Shown: positions 35,290-53,908, numbered from the stretch's first letter. The stretch: DNA of 64,000 bases from Manis javanica (GCF_040802235.1 NC_133161.1:14029001-14093000); one strand, 5' to 3'. Translations and numbers: made by a program. Notes: generated from the letters alone by a model not told the origin.

Positions 35290-35560
35290 TTTTAAAGAAA
35301 CTTTAAAGTCAACTTTATTGAGGCATGATTTACATATAATAAAAGGTACTCACTTAAAGTGTATGGTTTGAAGAATCTTGAAAAGTGGATACACCCATGT
35401 AGTCTTCACCATGATCAAGATACCAAGAATCTCCTTTAGTCTGAAAGGTTCTCTTCTAAGTTAACCAGTTAATCTACCCTATTCCTCTACTCCTTTCAGT
35501 CCAGACAATAGTTTTTACTTCTTTAGATAAAAATCTAGAGGGAGCTATAACATTTTTTCC
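35290..35560 (-). mobile_element. Old L1 3' UTR fragment
   Basis: Antisense L1 3' UTR phrase CAACTTTATTGAGGCATGATTTACAT at its left edge, following directly on the duplication of copy B. Confidence 0.6.
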
Positions 35561-35614
35561 TGCACCCTGATTAATCTTGGGTAGCTCCTGGGGCTTAGTA
35601 GGTACCCTGCTTTG

Positions 35615-35812
35615 GAGCAGTACTTCTCAAACTTTGATGTATATCTGAACTATTTAGGGAAACTTTTTAATATACAGATTCCCAAGTCACACATTAGGAA
35701 TTCTCGTTAGGAAGAGGTGGATCTGGGCCTGAGGATCTGCATTTTTACCATCACCCTAATGATTCTTTTACTGGGGCCCAGGAGCCACACTTTCAGAAAC
35801 AGTACCTTTCAG
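35615..35812 (-). repeat. MER5A-like hAT remnant
   Basis: TACTTCTCAAACTTTGATGT at the left and a GCACC/ACTTTCAGAAACAGTACC-like right end flank the MER5A-style middle (GATCTGGGCCTGAGGATCTGC). Orientation is tentative. Confidence 0.55.
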
Positions 35813-37519
35813 ATAGCAAATGCAAGGTTTTATGTGGCTGCAGAGTTTGAGGGAGTAAAAGAGAAATGGATTCTTTAGTGCATAGTGAACAAAAGATGAA
35901 AAAAGTATCGCTTTCTCCAAGGTTAGGATAACATAAGTGTTATTTATGTGTCAGACCCACAAGATGTACAGGAAACTTCAGGCATTCTTGTCACTTCAAC
36001 AAATATTTGAGTACATACTTTGTGCCACACATGATATGCTATTCTAGAAGCTTCTGCCCCTTTCTCACTGAAGGAATTCTCAAACACAGCCAGTTAATTA
36101 GCCTTTTTCTCTAGTTTATTTTAATATTCTTCATAGCTTTCAGAGGGATTTATGTGGCCGGGCAGAAGGGGCAGGTGTGTCGAGAGGAGCCTTGTATAGC
36201 CTACTTTCTCTAATCAGGGTTTGGGCAATACCCTCACCACCACCTCCGTGGTGCCCTGCTGCCCAGAGTCTTGGAGTGAACCAGATGCATTCCCGTCCAG
36301 GCTGAGGCCTGCAGCTGTCCGCACCCCAGCTTACTGCACTGCAGCAGTCAGCTGGGACTTGCACCTGACCGGTCCTGCGTGACACAGTTGTGATTAAAGC
36401 ACGCCCACTTCTTCAGCTCCATCCTTTCTCCTCTCCACAGTGTTCCTTGCCCTCTCCTGTGCTCTCTGCTCATGTTCTCTGATTCTCGCCCATCTTACTA
36501 AGGGTTCCAGGTTCAGCAAACCACTCCTACCTCTAGTAACACGGCAGTTTAATCTTGAACACCAGAAATACAAATACAGAGAAGAGTAGGAGTCTTGTGG
36601 CTTTAAAATAGTACTTAATTCGGTTTTTTTCATTGACGACATTTTATTCTTTAGACCAATGTTCTTTAGATTTTATCTTTCACACATCCTGGTTCCTTTT
36701 CCACCTGGCTCATATCATGGTGAGCTATTTCCTGTTTTCTGTACAAACTAAGTATCTCTTTGCTTTTGTCAACCTACCCCATGAGGTGCTGGGGAAACAG
36801 GGGGCTAGTGGGGAAGGGGAAGAGGTATTTTCATACAAGTTACTGTAATAAAATCCAAGACTCTCCCTTAGGTTCTTTTGTTTTTCCTGTCGGTCTGGTT
36901 GTTGAGCCCACACTGGCTCTGTGTTGATGGGTTTGTGAAGTGCAAGGGCTGAGAGGTAGAAGATCTAGTTTAGGAACCTAGCTTAGAATCTAATCTGACA
37001 AACCTAACCATCAGTTCTGAGGCCTGGCTGTACCCACTGCCAAATTAAATCTGTCTCAGAGGGTGCAGCCCAGTCTTAGCTATTTCTAAACACTCTCCAG
37101 CTGATTATTATGTGTAGCAGAGAATGAGAACCTCTCTGCAGGCTAGATATGATCCGTGGTAGGGGGAGGATTCATTGCCAGGGTTAAGATAACATTTTGT
37201 TCTGTGGCTGGAAGAGAAAAGTGAAAAAAGGTCATTTGTTTTTAGGCTTTGGCCTGAGATTCCTGAGATGATTCTGCCTTTAACAAGGCCATCTTTGCCA
37301 CTTTTTTTTTTTTTTTTTTTTTTACTGTTATCATGTCTTATCCCAACTCATGCTGTTTGAAGTGTATTTGCACCCAGTGCAGGCAGTATTCTGCAAGCAC
37401 TCGTTTCTCCCTGGGCAGCTCACAGTGGTTTGTATAGGAGCTTTTTTTTCTGTGCTGGAAGGTGGGAAAGCCTCCTGGCTGCAAACCCATTGTCCTTAGT
37501 TGGAGAAGGAAACCTCGCA

Positions 37520-37812
37520 CCTCATACTGAAAGTGTACTCATTGGACCAGCAGCACTGGCAGCACCTGGGAACTTGTTAGAAATGCAGATTCTCAGCCTT
37601 CACCCCAGACTTACCGATCACAAACTCTGGGGCTAGGGCCCAGTGATCTGTGTTCTGCTCTGTGTTCTACCAAACTCTTGAGATGATTCTGATGCACACT
37701 ACCTGTTTGAGACTCAACTGTTAGGTCTGGGGTGGGGCCTGAGAATTTGTGTTCCCGACAGCCTCCCAGCTGATGATGTTGTTCAGAGGACCTCACTTTG
37801 AGAACCACTGGC
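37520..37812. repeat. MER5A pair, partial
   Basis: Two adjoining MER5-type segments. One contains GGGAACTTGTTAGAAATGC and GATTCTGATGCACAC; the other contains GGGTGGGGCCTGAGAATTTG and CACTTTGAGAACCACTGG. Confidence 0.7.
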
Positions 37813-39071
37813 TTACAGAGCCCCAAGAAGCCATGGGAGACTTGCACACCATTTCCTGGCTTAAGACTCCCTGCCATTATTTAGGGACCTGGCACTGGGA
37901 CAGAGGGATCAGAAGAAAGTGGGAAAGGACACTTGTGCCACTTTAAGCCTAATCATGGCCTCCACCAAGCCCTAAATTACCAGGCTTGCTAGTGAACTTG
38001 GCTGGTTAATGCCAATAGGAAGACATAGTTTCTTCATGAATTGCAGCCTTACTGACACCCTTTCTATGATTTATATTTATATTATATTCTTCTTCCTTGT
38101 ACTTTGCTCTCAGTTTTCCTTTTAGTACTTAAATTATCCAGAATGGCTTTTTTTCCTCCTGGTTTGGAAATGTTTCAGGCCTGTCTGTTTTTGTTTGTTT
38201 CTCTGGATCACTGGGTTTTTGTTTGTTTTTGAGATCTGGGTTCATTGATCAGGTCTTCCTCTTATTTTAGTCACCTTTCTCATTTTACCCAGCCTCCGTT
38301 TCCCAAAGTAAAAAGTAAACTGTCACTTCATATGGTTATCGTGGCAGCTAAAGGAAGTAAGTTCTTGTCACTTAGTAAATGCTTAGTAAATGTTTCTGTG
38401 CTTCTGGTCTTATCATTCCCAGAGAGGTGAGCACAAACTGCCCCACCCTCATGGTTGATCAGTAAAGTGAAATTAGGGCAAAGATAAATCCTTGGAGAAG
38501 CAGTTGGGAGGAGTCTAGAGAATGTGGGAAAAGGGAGCAAGCAGATCCTCCCGGGGAGGTGGCTGCAAATCAGAAACCAAGGCTAGACAAAGATGGTGCC
38601 GACTGAAGCTTGGGTTAGGGTGAGTGTTGGAGGATTTGGAGGAATGAGCAGTTTGCCTGAGGATGGAGATGAGAAATGAGAGGTGAAACTGGGCTCTCCA
38701 ATGGACAGCATCAAAGATCCAGTGGAGCAGCTTGTGCCGGGTGGGCTTTTCCTCCAGGCATGAGTGTCTTGGGCGGGCTTGGAAAAGCCTGGACATTCAG
38801 GGTTTCAGACAGAGGGGTCCGTATTGGGCTGCCTGGCCGCCTTTAGTTATTTAGGGGAAATGTTGACTTCAGGGACCTCAGAAGTGCCCCGCTCCTCCTC
38901 ATCTATGACAGGGCAGGCATGGGACAGGTATGACCAATGCTGCACTTCTTTGGGACCTGAGAGGGGCTCGGTCCTCTTCTCTGACCCCAACTTGGCCGCA
39001 GGAGAAGGTGCTAAGGTCTTGGCTCTGTGTTCGGGATGTCTGCACTGGTGCTAAAGGGAAAGCAGAGATTC

Positions 39072-39775
39072 TTTTTTTTTTAAATTATAGTATCATTGAT
39101 ATACAATATTATGAAGGTTGCACATGAACAACATTGTGGTTACTACATTCACCCATATTATCAAGTCCCTCACCCCCACCCCCCATTGCAGTCACTGGCT
39201 ATCAGCGTAGTACAATGCTATAAAGTCATTACTTCTCGGTGCTGTACAGCCTTCCCTGTGACCTGTCTATATTGTGAGTGCTAATTATACTGCCCCTTAA
39301 TCCCCTTCTCCCTCCCTCCCTACCCATCCTCCACAACCCCTTCCCTTCGGTAACTGCTAGTCCCTTCTTGGAGTCTGTGAATCTACTGCTATTTTATTCC
39401 TTCAGTTTTGCTTTGTTGTTATACTCCACAGATGAGTGAAATCATTTGGTACTTGTCTTTCTCCACCTGGCTTATTTCACTGAGCATAATACCCTCTAGC
39501 TCCATCCATGTTGTGGCAAATGGTAGGGTTTGTTTCTTTTTTATGGCTGAATAATATTCCATTATGTATATGTATCACATCTTCTTTATCCATTCATCTA
39601 TTGATAGACAGGTTGCTTCCATTTCTTGGCTATTACAAATAGTGCTATGATAAATATAGGGGTGCATATGTCTTTTCAAATCAGGGATCTTGTTTTCTTC
39701 AGGTAAATTCCTATGAGTGGAATTCCTGAGTCAAATGGTATTTCTATTTTTAGTTTTTTGAGGAACCTCCATATT
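39072..39775 (-). mobile_element. 5'-truncated L1 insertion with target duplication
   Basis: A minus-strand L1 3' end of 704 bp starts with the T run of its poly(A) tail at 39072. A perfect 15-bp duplication, GGAAAGCAGAGATTC, flanks it (39057-39071, 39776-39790). The body runs from 3' UTR into ORF2 C-terminal sequence. The clean duplication marks it as younger than the other L1 fragments in this gene. Confidence 0.92.
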
Positions 39776-40473
39776 GGAAAGCAGAGATTCATAATTCCTC
39801 CTAACTGTTGTCAAATATCTCTAAGCCGGAGGGCTGAACCTGTGTAAATGAAATCATTTTCAGCTCCCCGTCAGTGGATCATTAATGGCAGTGGCCAGTG
39901 AAGTGAGATGTGCAGGCACACCTTCTAAAGGTATAGTGGAGGGGCTTTCTGCTGTGGGCTGGGCCCTTCCTACTCTAGATTCTCCTCAGATCCTCCCTCT
40001 TATGGGGGTTCGGGGTGAAAAGGTAGAGTCTCAGCCCAGCTGATGAGGGCTCTGGGTGGTCGTGGCTGCTGGGGAGCAGTTATCAGAAGCCACAGAACCG
40101 CAAAGCAAGCAGAGAACTGAGGTTAGTGTTACTGAGGAGTGCCAAGACACACTGGTAGAGAAAGCAAGGAGAGGGCCTGTCCAAGAAAATGATTAGGGTG
40201 GAGGCTGTGGCTAGAGTCTGATCCCCTGCCCTTGACTGCTCCCCGAAGCAAGGTGTGTGGAGGGCTGGTTGGGTTTTAAGGGCTCAAGTGGTGGCTAACA
40301 CAGTCGTTGTTCTGCGATCTGTGTTGCGGTATTCTACTGCAATTCCAGAGGGTTTCAGAAGTGCCTTACACACAGGCAGCAGCATTTGAGTAAGTGACCT
40401 TCCAAAATTAATTCTCAGGGAATGACTTTTACTTAGATGCTTACATTAAAAAAAAAAACCATTATCAATTTCA

Positions 40474-40550
40474 ATAATTTTGAAAAGTCATCTGCATTTT
40501 TGTTTACTCTAAGATAATTTTGAAAAGTCATTTGCATTTCTGTTTACTAG
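40474..40550 (+). repeat. 40-bp tandem duplication
   Basis: Two adjacent units of period 40 (40474-40513, 40514-40550) begin ATAATTTTGAAAAGTCAT and differ at two bases over the first 35. Confidence 0.85.
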
Positions 40551-41094
40551 TGACAAAAAAACTAAAAAATAATAGTGGCAGCAGACAAATGCTTACTATT
40601 TGAGAAGTGAAAGAGAACTATTAAAAGGCAAATTCTAATTCTCAATAAGAAAAATAGCACAAGACTTAAATAAATGGAGAGGTATTTTTTGTTACAGAAT
40701 CAGAAGATTTAAAGTAGTTAAGATGATATAATACCCAGTCTAAATGAAACACAAGCTGCCATTGTGTCCTTTGAGGCAGTTCTCCCAAAGGGATAAGTCC
40801 TGGAAAAATAATGTAGAAGAAGAAAGATCATTTGAACAAAGGTAATCATAGCCATAATATTTATATAGTGAAAATCTGGCCATTACCTACCTACCTGACA
40901 ATTTGGTAGTGGTTTTGCAAAGTAGAAAATACCAACATCCCATCACATTAATAACTGTTAAAACCATAAATCCGAGGGCTTTGGTGATTTTATAGTAGCA
41001 TATATAGGTTAAAAAGTGAAATGAGTTTGTTATATATGGACATTGATAACTGTCAAATTATGTTTATCCAGTGAAAACATCAGTGCTATCCAGG

Positions 41095-41282
41095 TTTAAT
41101 GATCTAAATCAGTGCTTCTTGGACTTCAGTGTGATTTAGTCTGTTGGGGATGTTGTTGAAAGGCAGATTTTGCTTGAGTAGGACTGGGGTAGGGCCTGAA
41201 ATTCTTTATTTCTGACAAGCTCCCAGGTAATGGGGATGCTACAAAGTGTGGTTCTCCCATTGCACTTTGAATAGCAAAGATC
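41095..41282 (-). repeat. MER5A-like hAT remnant
   Basis: It runs from CAGTGCTTCTTGGACTTCAG to CAAAGTGTGGTTCTCCCATT with the MER5A-type centre GGGGTAGGGCCTGAAATTC. A second hAT-type remnant of unnamed family may follow at about 41290-41490. Confidence 0.6.
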
Positions 41283-42057
41283 TAAATCTCTGCCATCCAG
41301 TATGGTACCTACTAGTAATGTGTGGTTATCCAAATTTAAGTTAATTAAAATGAAGTAAAATATAAATTTAGTTTCTCAGTCTCACTAGCTTTATTTTGAG
41401 TACTCAGTAGCCATATATGACTTAATCTGGGAAAGCTCAGATTATGGGACAATTCCATCATCATAGAATGTTCTGTGGACAGTGTTGACCTAAATCATCA
41501 ATGTCTTAAAGTGAAGGGTATTTTTATCTTTTTTTCTGTAGAGTTGTTTGACATACACAATTAAAAGCTTGTTCCATTCCTGTGTAGTTACAGTTCATAT
41601 AGGTATACATTGGTATGTAAGACATAGAAGCAATGAATAATTTTATATAATTAATATCTTTGATAAATGGAATTATTTTTTCCAGTTGACATTATTGTCA
41701 GCCCTTGGACATGTTATCCTAATTATTCTTTGTCTCTTCATGGGCCATTATTGCTAATAAATTGGTTTCAGTTTCTTTGTCAAGTTTTTCCTCTTCCAAG
41801 ATTATTAATGTATACTAGAGGAGATAATGTTTAAACTAATATTGCAATAATTTAAAGTATAAATGTATGTAATTTGTGGAAAAAAAATATACTCCCCACC
41901 CCCATCCAGGTGCTTCATAAATTCATATTTTTAAGGTGTGTTCTTTAAGGAGGACCAAGCTGTATCAGTTGCCAGACGCTATGGGCATTGGCCTTTAATG
42001 ACTGGATGTTCCCTGGATGGTTTCTTTCTCTTTACTTCTGTGAAGTAGAAACACTGA

Positions 42058-45474
<3,417 letters not shown>

Positions 45475-46009
45475 TAGAATGCACAGAGATCACAGGCAAA
45501 GAAGAACTGTCATCACTCTGCCTCACCACATAAGACTCTACTTTCCCTCTCAGACCTTGTCCATGTGCACACACAGTTTTGATATAATTATAATCATAGT
45601 ATGTATGTGAGTTTTGCAATTGGATTTTCATGCTAAGCACAATTCCCCCCTCACCAGATTTTTTGAAATGTTTATCATCTTTCTGAACTCTAATGGCTAA
45701 AGCTTTTTTTAAAGGGAAAAAAAACCCCATAAAATTGTTTTAAATACACCAGTTGTTAACATACTGTCACAATTATTATATCACTTCCTGCACATGTGTA
45801 CATATGGATATGCATACACATATACTGTTTTTGTGGTTAAAGCATTTGGGGTATGCAGTCACCAGGAAACTCCACAACTAAGGGTATTAGCATGTGCCTC
45901 CAAAACAAGGCCATTCTCTCACATAACCGCAATGCAATGAATACAGGAAAGTTAGCCTTAATACAAAATTATACACAGTTAAATTTACAGTCCTTAGTAC
46001 TATTTCTTT

Positions 46010-47220
46010 AAAAACTTATTTTTATTTTTTAAATTATGGTAAAATATAACAAAGTGACCATTTTCGCCATTTTTAAGTGTACAGTTCAGTGGCATTCAGT
46101 ATGTTCACATAGTTGTGCAACCATCACCAGCATCCCTCTCCAGAACTCTCTCATCTTCCTCAGCTGAAACTGTACCCATTAAACACCGAACTCCACCCTG
46201 TCCTCCCCCAGCTCCTGGCAACCACTGCTGTACTTTCTGTCTGTGAGTTTGAGTACTGAACCCACCTCCTAGAAGTGGACTCTTACAGGGTTTGTCTTTT
46301 TGTGACTGGCTTATTTTGCTTACTGTAATGTCTTCAAAGTTCCTCCAATCCATGTTCTATGTAGTGTGTCAGAATTCCTTTTCTTTTTTAAAAAAGAACG
46401 TATATGATATTATTATATATAGAACTTTTAAAGTTGTGGTAAAAATATACATAATATAAAATTTACCGTCTTAACCATTTATTTTTTTATTTTTAATTTT
46501 TTCCTGGAGTATAAGTTCTAGTATTTAACCATTTATTTTTATTTTTTATTTTTCCCATCTTAACCATTTTTAAGTGTTCAGTGGGATTGCGTGTATTCAC
46601 ATTGTTGGGTAACCGATCACTAGAAGTCTTTTCATCTTGCAAAACTGAATCTCCAAACCCACTAAGCTACTACCCCACATTCCCTCCTCCCCCAGCCCGG
46701 GAGCCACCATACTGATTGCTCTCTCTGTGAATCTGACTCCTCTAGGTACCGCACGTCAGTGCGGTCTGCTGTATTGTCCTTTTGTGACTGGTTTATTTCA
46801 CTTAGCATGATGACCTCAAGCTTCATCCATATTGTAGCCTATATGAGACTCTCCTTCCTTTTTAAGGCTGAGTAATACCACTCTATGCATAGACCGCATT
46901 TTATCTCTATGCGTTGATGGGCACTTGAGTCGCTTCTACCTTTTGGCTATTGTGAATAGAGCTGTTATGAACATGGGGGTACAAATATCTGCTTGACACT
47001 TAGCTTTCAAGGTCTTTTGGGTACATACCCGGAAGTGAAATTACTGGATCATATGGTAATTCTGTTTGATTTTTTAAGGAATGGCCTTACCTTTTTCCAT
47101 AGCAGCTACCCCGTTTCACATTCCCACCAGCGATGCGCAAGGATTCCAATTTCTTCACCTCCTTGCCTACACTTGTTATTTTCTGTTTTTTTTTGGATTA
47201 TAGCCATCCTAATGTGTATG
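46010..47220 (-). mobile_element. Two old L1 3' fragments, minus strand
   Basis: About 46010-46380 and 46420-47220 each begin with antisense L1 3' UTR (AAATTATGGTAAAATATAAC; AAGTTGTGGTAAAAATATAC). Each continues through the CAACCATCACCAGC or GGTAACCGATCAC part into ORF2-end sequence. Confidence 0.75.
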
Positions 47221-47379
47221 AAGTGAGTAGTACTATTCTTAAACATTTTCATATGTTCACACTTTTAATGTCTTTATGAAGTGGATATAGAAGAGGTGAA
47301 TTTTATGAAGCAAATAGAATACGTAATTCTAAGATGCTGCTAGAGGTAATAAGGAATTACACTTCCTCATATTTGAGAA

Positions 47380-47545
47380 ATGCTTTATAGTTTACAAGGG
47401 GCTTTCACCTAAAATATCTCATCATTTTTCAGCATAGGAAAGCTGTGAAGAAAGGCAGGTGTTATTATTGGCCTCATTTAATGGAGAAGGAAGGAAACTG
47501 AGGCCTAGAAAGTTAAGTGGCTTTTGTTGCAAGCAGCCTTAAATC
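47380..47545 (-). repeat. MIR SINE, minus strand
   Basis: CTTTATAGTTTACAAGG on the left and GGAAACTGAGGCCTAGAAAGTTAAGTGGC on the right are reverse-complement MIR signatures. Confidence 0.65.
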
Positions 47546-47896
47546 ATTTTTAGAAGAATAAGGGGTAATAGCATGAGTAAATAAAAGTAATGATTTCAGG
47601 GCCTCGCATCATTACAAAGTATCAGTGTAATCTGATTCCAGCCTCATGTTTTTCTCCCACAGCACAGTGCTCTGTGAACGGGGAGCATTTGGAGGACGCA
47701 TTTTGGTGTGGTTTCTGTGTATAAATTTACTGTATACGAGAGAGATCTATATCACTTTTAGCTAATTGACCCAGTTAACCCAGTAAGAAGAGGATGTTTG
47801 CTTTTACTGTATTCGTGCTGCTTCCTGGGATTGGGAGAGGAAAGAGCTGTCTTGCTCCCCTTTCCCACACTCACTAGTACAACTCACTCCTCCCCC

Positions 47897-48250
47897 ACTC
47901 CACACACACACTGATGCATACATGCTTCACACATGTGCATGCCGCACCCAAATGCATGCACCTTCACACCATACATGCTCACACCTCCATGCACACTATA
48001 CACACCACATGCACATTTTACCTGTAGACACATCTCATGCACCAACTGTAGGTGACATGTATGTATCTCTGCACATACCTCACACGTGTATACTGCACAT
48101 GCATATCTACACACACATACTTCATGCATGCATACATATCCCTCACATATACACCACACATACATCTTCCACATACACACATACATCTCATGCATATACC
48201 ACACATAAACATGTATACCACATACATACACTTCACACACGCTCACAAAC
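47897..48250 (+). repeat. Degenerate CA/CATA-rich tract
   Basis: About 350 bp of imperfect CACACA, CATACA and ACCACACATG units. It creates meaningless long open frames on both strands (His/Thr/Tyr-rich on plus, Cys/Val/Met-rich on minus). Confidence 0.9.
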
Positions 48251-48551
48251 ATTCCTTCCTCTCTGCCTCCCAGAGGGTGTGACTCATTGAGTTTCAGAGG
48301 AGAGGCCAGTACTTTTTTATATTGCTCACTTAAACTTGGGCTAGATGAAGAACTCTGGAAAAATCTCTAGCTGTGCCAACAGAATGGTGGAGGCCTTTGA
48401 CACCAGCACCCTTCTCAAGATCTTTGCGCACCAGAGTAGGACAAGTGATTTGACAGGACTTGGACAGCACGCCTGGAGAAACTGAGGAGCAATGCTGATA
48501 AGAACTTAAGACACATCAGTGCTAATGTTCATTGTTTTGTTCTTTTCCCAG

Positions 48552-49325
48552 CTCCTCCTTCGCGTCGTCGAGACACGGCATACAGAGGAAGAAGCAAGAG
48601 TAGAGACCGGTTATTGCAGGGCAGTATGGAATTTCTATCATCTGCTTTAGCTTCTACTCAGAGGTCCTGCACGCCCAGTCCAGACCAGACGGGCCACAGG
48701 TCTCCCCCGGATGAAGGGCCTGTGGAGGATCTCGCCCACAGGTTCATGCATTTGGGCAGTCAGAGTCGCCCTCAGCCTTCCTTAGTCTTGTCTATGCCGG
48801 CCAGTCTTAAAGGAACAGATCAAGTGGGAGGAAGCCAACGGTTTTCAGAGAATGGCACCCCCAAGAGTCCCTCTTATGGAAACAAAGGCAGCGCTTACCT
48901 TACTTCTGAGTCAGCACCAGCTTCCAGCTGGAAGGGCCCCGCCTCCTGGCTGAATGACCAAGGTACTGGTAGTGAGAGTTTGTTTACTCCGAGCCAGACT
49001 GCCTCCTGTCCTCCTCGGGGTTCTCCACAAACACCTGAAGTTGCAGCTACCAGGAAGAGTGTAGGCAGGCTCTCCTCAGATGGCATGAACACTGAGGGCA
49101 GAAGTGGGGATCAAGATGTACGGCATTTCCAGCTTTTTAATAGTAATGTCGATGGAATGGCCACGGATATAACTTCGCTGAGATCATTAAATTATAAAAC
49201 TACAGCCAGTAGACAAAGAGAAAAATCATTACCTGTGAATCAGGACACCAGAACCGTGCACAGTGATCTCCAGACAACTGGCAAAGTTACAGATGACAAT
49301 GATCCAGGAGCGGCATTTGTTAATG
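48552..49325 (+). CDS. ZC3HAV1: ZC3HAV1 exon 4 (residues 233-490), serine-rich linker
   Basis: The acceptor is TTTCCCAG|CTCCT and the donor is GTTAATG|GTAAAC. The largest exon encodes the low-conservation linker. It starts with a basic patch (SRRRDTAYRGRSKSRDR, 236-252). Then comes a serine ladder at S263, S267, S271 and S275 with T273, the four-residue spacing favoured by GSK3-type kinases; this region is phosphorylated in studied ZAPs. The rest is polar and probably disordered. The frame stays open 176 bases beyond the donor, to TGA at 49499-49501. The ATG at 48614 is internal. Confidence 0.95.
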
Positions 49326-50219
<894 letters not shown>

Positions 50220-50254
50220 TAACTTATGGACCTCCTAGAAACAGAAACTTTATT

Positions 50255-50500
50255 AATAATAATATGGCAAACATTTACTGAGCATTTACTGTATGTGAGG
50301 CACAGAGCTAAAAACTTTACATGCATCTTCTTCAAACTTCACATCAACCCTAGAAGTGGGTTCTGTTAACCCGCTTTACAGATGTGGAAGCTAGAGGCAT
50401 AGGGAGGTTAAGACCTCACCTACTCAAGTACCCAAGTTGGGTCTTGACCCTAAACTGCCCAGCCAACTGTGTTCTTCACCACTGCATGATATTATATTTT
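50255..50500 (-). repeat. MIR SINE, minus strand
   Basis: AAACATTTACTGAGCATTTACTG, then CGCTTTACAGATGTGGAAGC and GGGAGGTTAAGACC: a near complete reverse MIR. Confidence 0.75.
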
Positions 50501-50969
50501 CTGCCTTTGCAACTTGGATTTAGACGAAATACTTCATCAGGGACCCATCTTCTCACACAGTAAAGTCAAACAACAAACAAATCCAGAAAACTGAAGTATC
50601 CTGGCACATACATTTTAAAGTTAATTATTCAGGCGTCATTTCTCTTCTGGGACACGGGCCCTTCGCAGCGGCTCCCAGTACGTGTACTGAGGCAGGTCTG
50701 TGTGTCGCTCTCCTTGAGGAACCACACCTGCTCACTGTCCCCTCCCATCAGCTTCCTGCCGAAATGTCCCCACAGGACTGTCTTTGGGGACAGATTGCTG
50801 TCTTCTTGCTCTTCTACCACTTTCTTGCCTTCACACTTCTATCCCAGGCCTGGGCATCAGATCTGATGTCGTCTGCTTGATCCTCGGTGGTGTTAGATTC
50901 ATTCGCCTTGTGCCAGAACAGGAGGATTCTCCCCTGTGTTCTCTAAATCAGAAGTTTTCACCTTTAAAA

Positions 50970-51700
50970 CTTTTTTCCTATTTAATTGTGGTAAAATACA
51001 TGTAACGAATTTTACCACCTTAATCATTTTTGAGTGTGCAGTTCAGTAGAGTTAATTACATTCATATTGTTGTGCAACCAATTTCCAGAACTCTTTCCAT
51101 CTTGCAAAATTGAAACTCTGTACCCTTTAAATAACTTCCCATTTCCCCTGCTCTGGCCCCTGACAGCCACCATTCTAATTTCTGTTCCTATGCATTTGAC
51201 TGGAACCGCACGGTATTTGTCTTTTTGTGACACTGGTTTATTTCACTTTGCACCATGTCCTCAAGGTTCATCCGTGTTGTAGCCTGTGTGAGATTTTCCT
51301 TCCTTTCAAATCTGAGTAATAGTCCACTGTGTGTAGAGACCACATTGTGTTTGTCTGTTCATCCATCAATGGACACAAGTTGTTTCTACCTATTGGCTAT
51401 TGTGAATAGTGCAGCTATGCACATGGGTGTACAAATACCTGCTTGAGATCTTGCTTTCAGTTTGTTTGGGTACATACTGGGAAGTGAAATTACTGGATCA
51501 CATGGAAATTCTATGTTTAATTTTTTGAAGAATAGCCACACTGTTTACTACAGCCACTATAGTGTTTTGCATTCCCACCAGCAATGTACAAGGGTTCTAA
51601 TTTCTCAACCTCCTCGCCAATACTTGCTTCCTTCCTTCCTTCCTTTCTTTCTTTGTTTCTTTTTTTTTCAATAGCAGCCATTCTAATGGGTGAGGTATGG
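50970..51700 (-). mobile_element. Old L1 3' fragment, minus strand
   Basis: It starts with antisense L1 3' UTR (TTAATTGTGGTAAAATACATG), contains TTGTGCAACCAATTTCCAG, and runs into ORF2-end sequence. A CTTC/CTTT-rich run lies at about 51628-51670. Confidence 0.75.
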
Positions 51701-52481
51701 ACAATAACAAATAGTCATGTTGTACTTCTGAATCAGCCAGATCTCAGGTAGTGCCCCTCCTTGGGTTTTCCCCAGCAGGTGATGTCTGAACCTGCTTCTT
51801 TTTATATTGAAGTCATCACATTATCTTTTCGAACATTTCAAAACAATTTAAACATAGTGCAAATTGTGAAAACGGAACTATTTTCTGTATTCCTGTGTTA
51901 ATGGGCCTTCATATTAACTCATTATTCAGCCATTGTTGTTATAATTCATTAATAGCCATCTTTTGCATGGCTAGCCCTATGCCAGTCGCACAAGGGATAT
52001 GGAAGCTAAGCCATGTGAGCTTTTCCTCAGTGGGTTTGTAATTAAGGTGGGGCATCAGGACATCTGTCCGCGATGAAACTGCATAAATAGGCAAGTGTAC
52101 ACCTCGTAAAGTACAACCTGGGTACTGAGTGCCCGCTGAAGGAGTACAAAATACATTAGTGAGGGAGTCTTTCTAGAAGAGCCAAGTTGTAGTCCAGGGC
52201 TTCAAGGAAATACGAGCGGTTGTCTGTGCTGGAGAACATTTTGTCTCCGTTATACCTGCAGAAAGGGTGACTATAAATTTATGAAGATCTCAGACTTCCA
52301 TGTGGGTGAAATGACTTTCTGGGGAGTGGGGGATTTTTGTTCTCTGATGTCTCCATGGGTAATAAAGGAACCTGGAGATAGGTAGGTGCCAGTGTGATGA
52401 AAGGTAGATGGGAAGTGCGCTTGACTGCAGGCCCGGCAGGGTGGGAAGGGCAGGCCTTGATGCCAGGGAAGTCAGCAGTGA

Positions 52482-53733
<1,252 letters not shown>

Positions 53734-53908
53734 TGTTTCTATTGGAAATCTTAGAATCGATTTCCAGAGAATGACTTGTAATTTTAATTGTATCCGACGT
53801 CTCTCCACACCTTCTTGTGTCACCTTCCCGACCACTTCTGCCTTCACCACAAAGTGGATTTGGTATTGGAGGAGTGAATCTGACACTTGGGTTCCATATG
53901 GAGAGAAG
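53734..53908 (+). CDS. ZC3HAV1: ZC3HAV1 exon 7 (residues 565-623)
   Basis: The acceptor is CCTTTCAG|TGTTTC and the donor is GAGAAG|GTGAGT. It carries the rest of WWE 1 (IRRLSTPSCVTFP) and the start of WWE 2 (WIWYW at 606-610, W617, YGEK). Phase 0 at the end. Confidence 0.95.

Noticed and set aside
47890-48250. CRISPR-like repeat array
   Set aside because: Units are irregular and there are no spacers; this is a eukaryotic microsatellite-type tract.
47884-48290. Two 122-codon open frames on opposite strands
   Set aside because: Both are translations of the CA/CATA-rich tract and show only low-complexity sequence.
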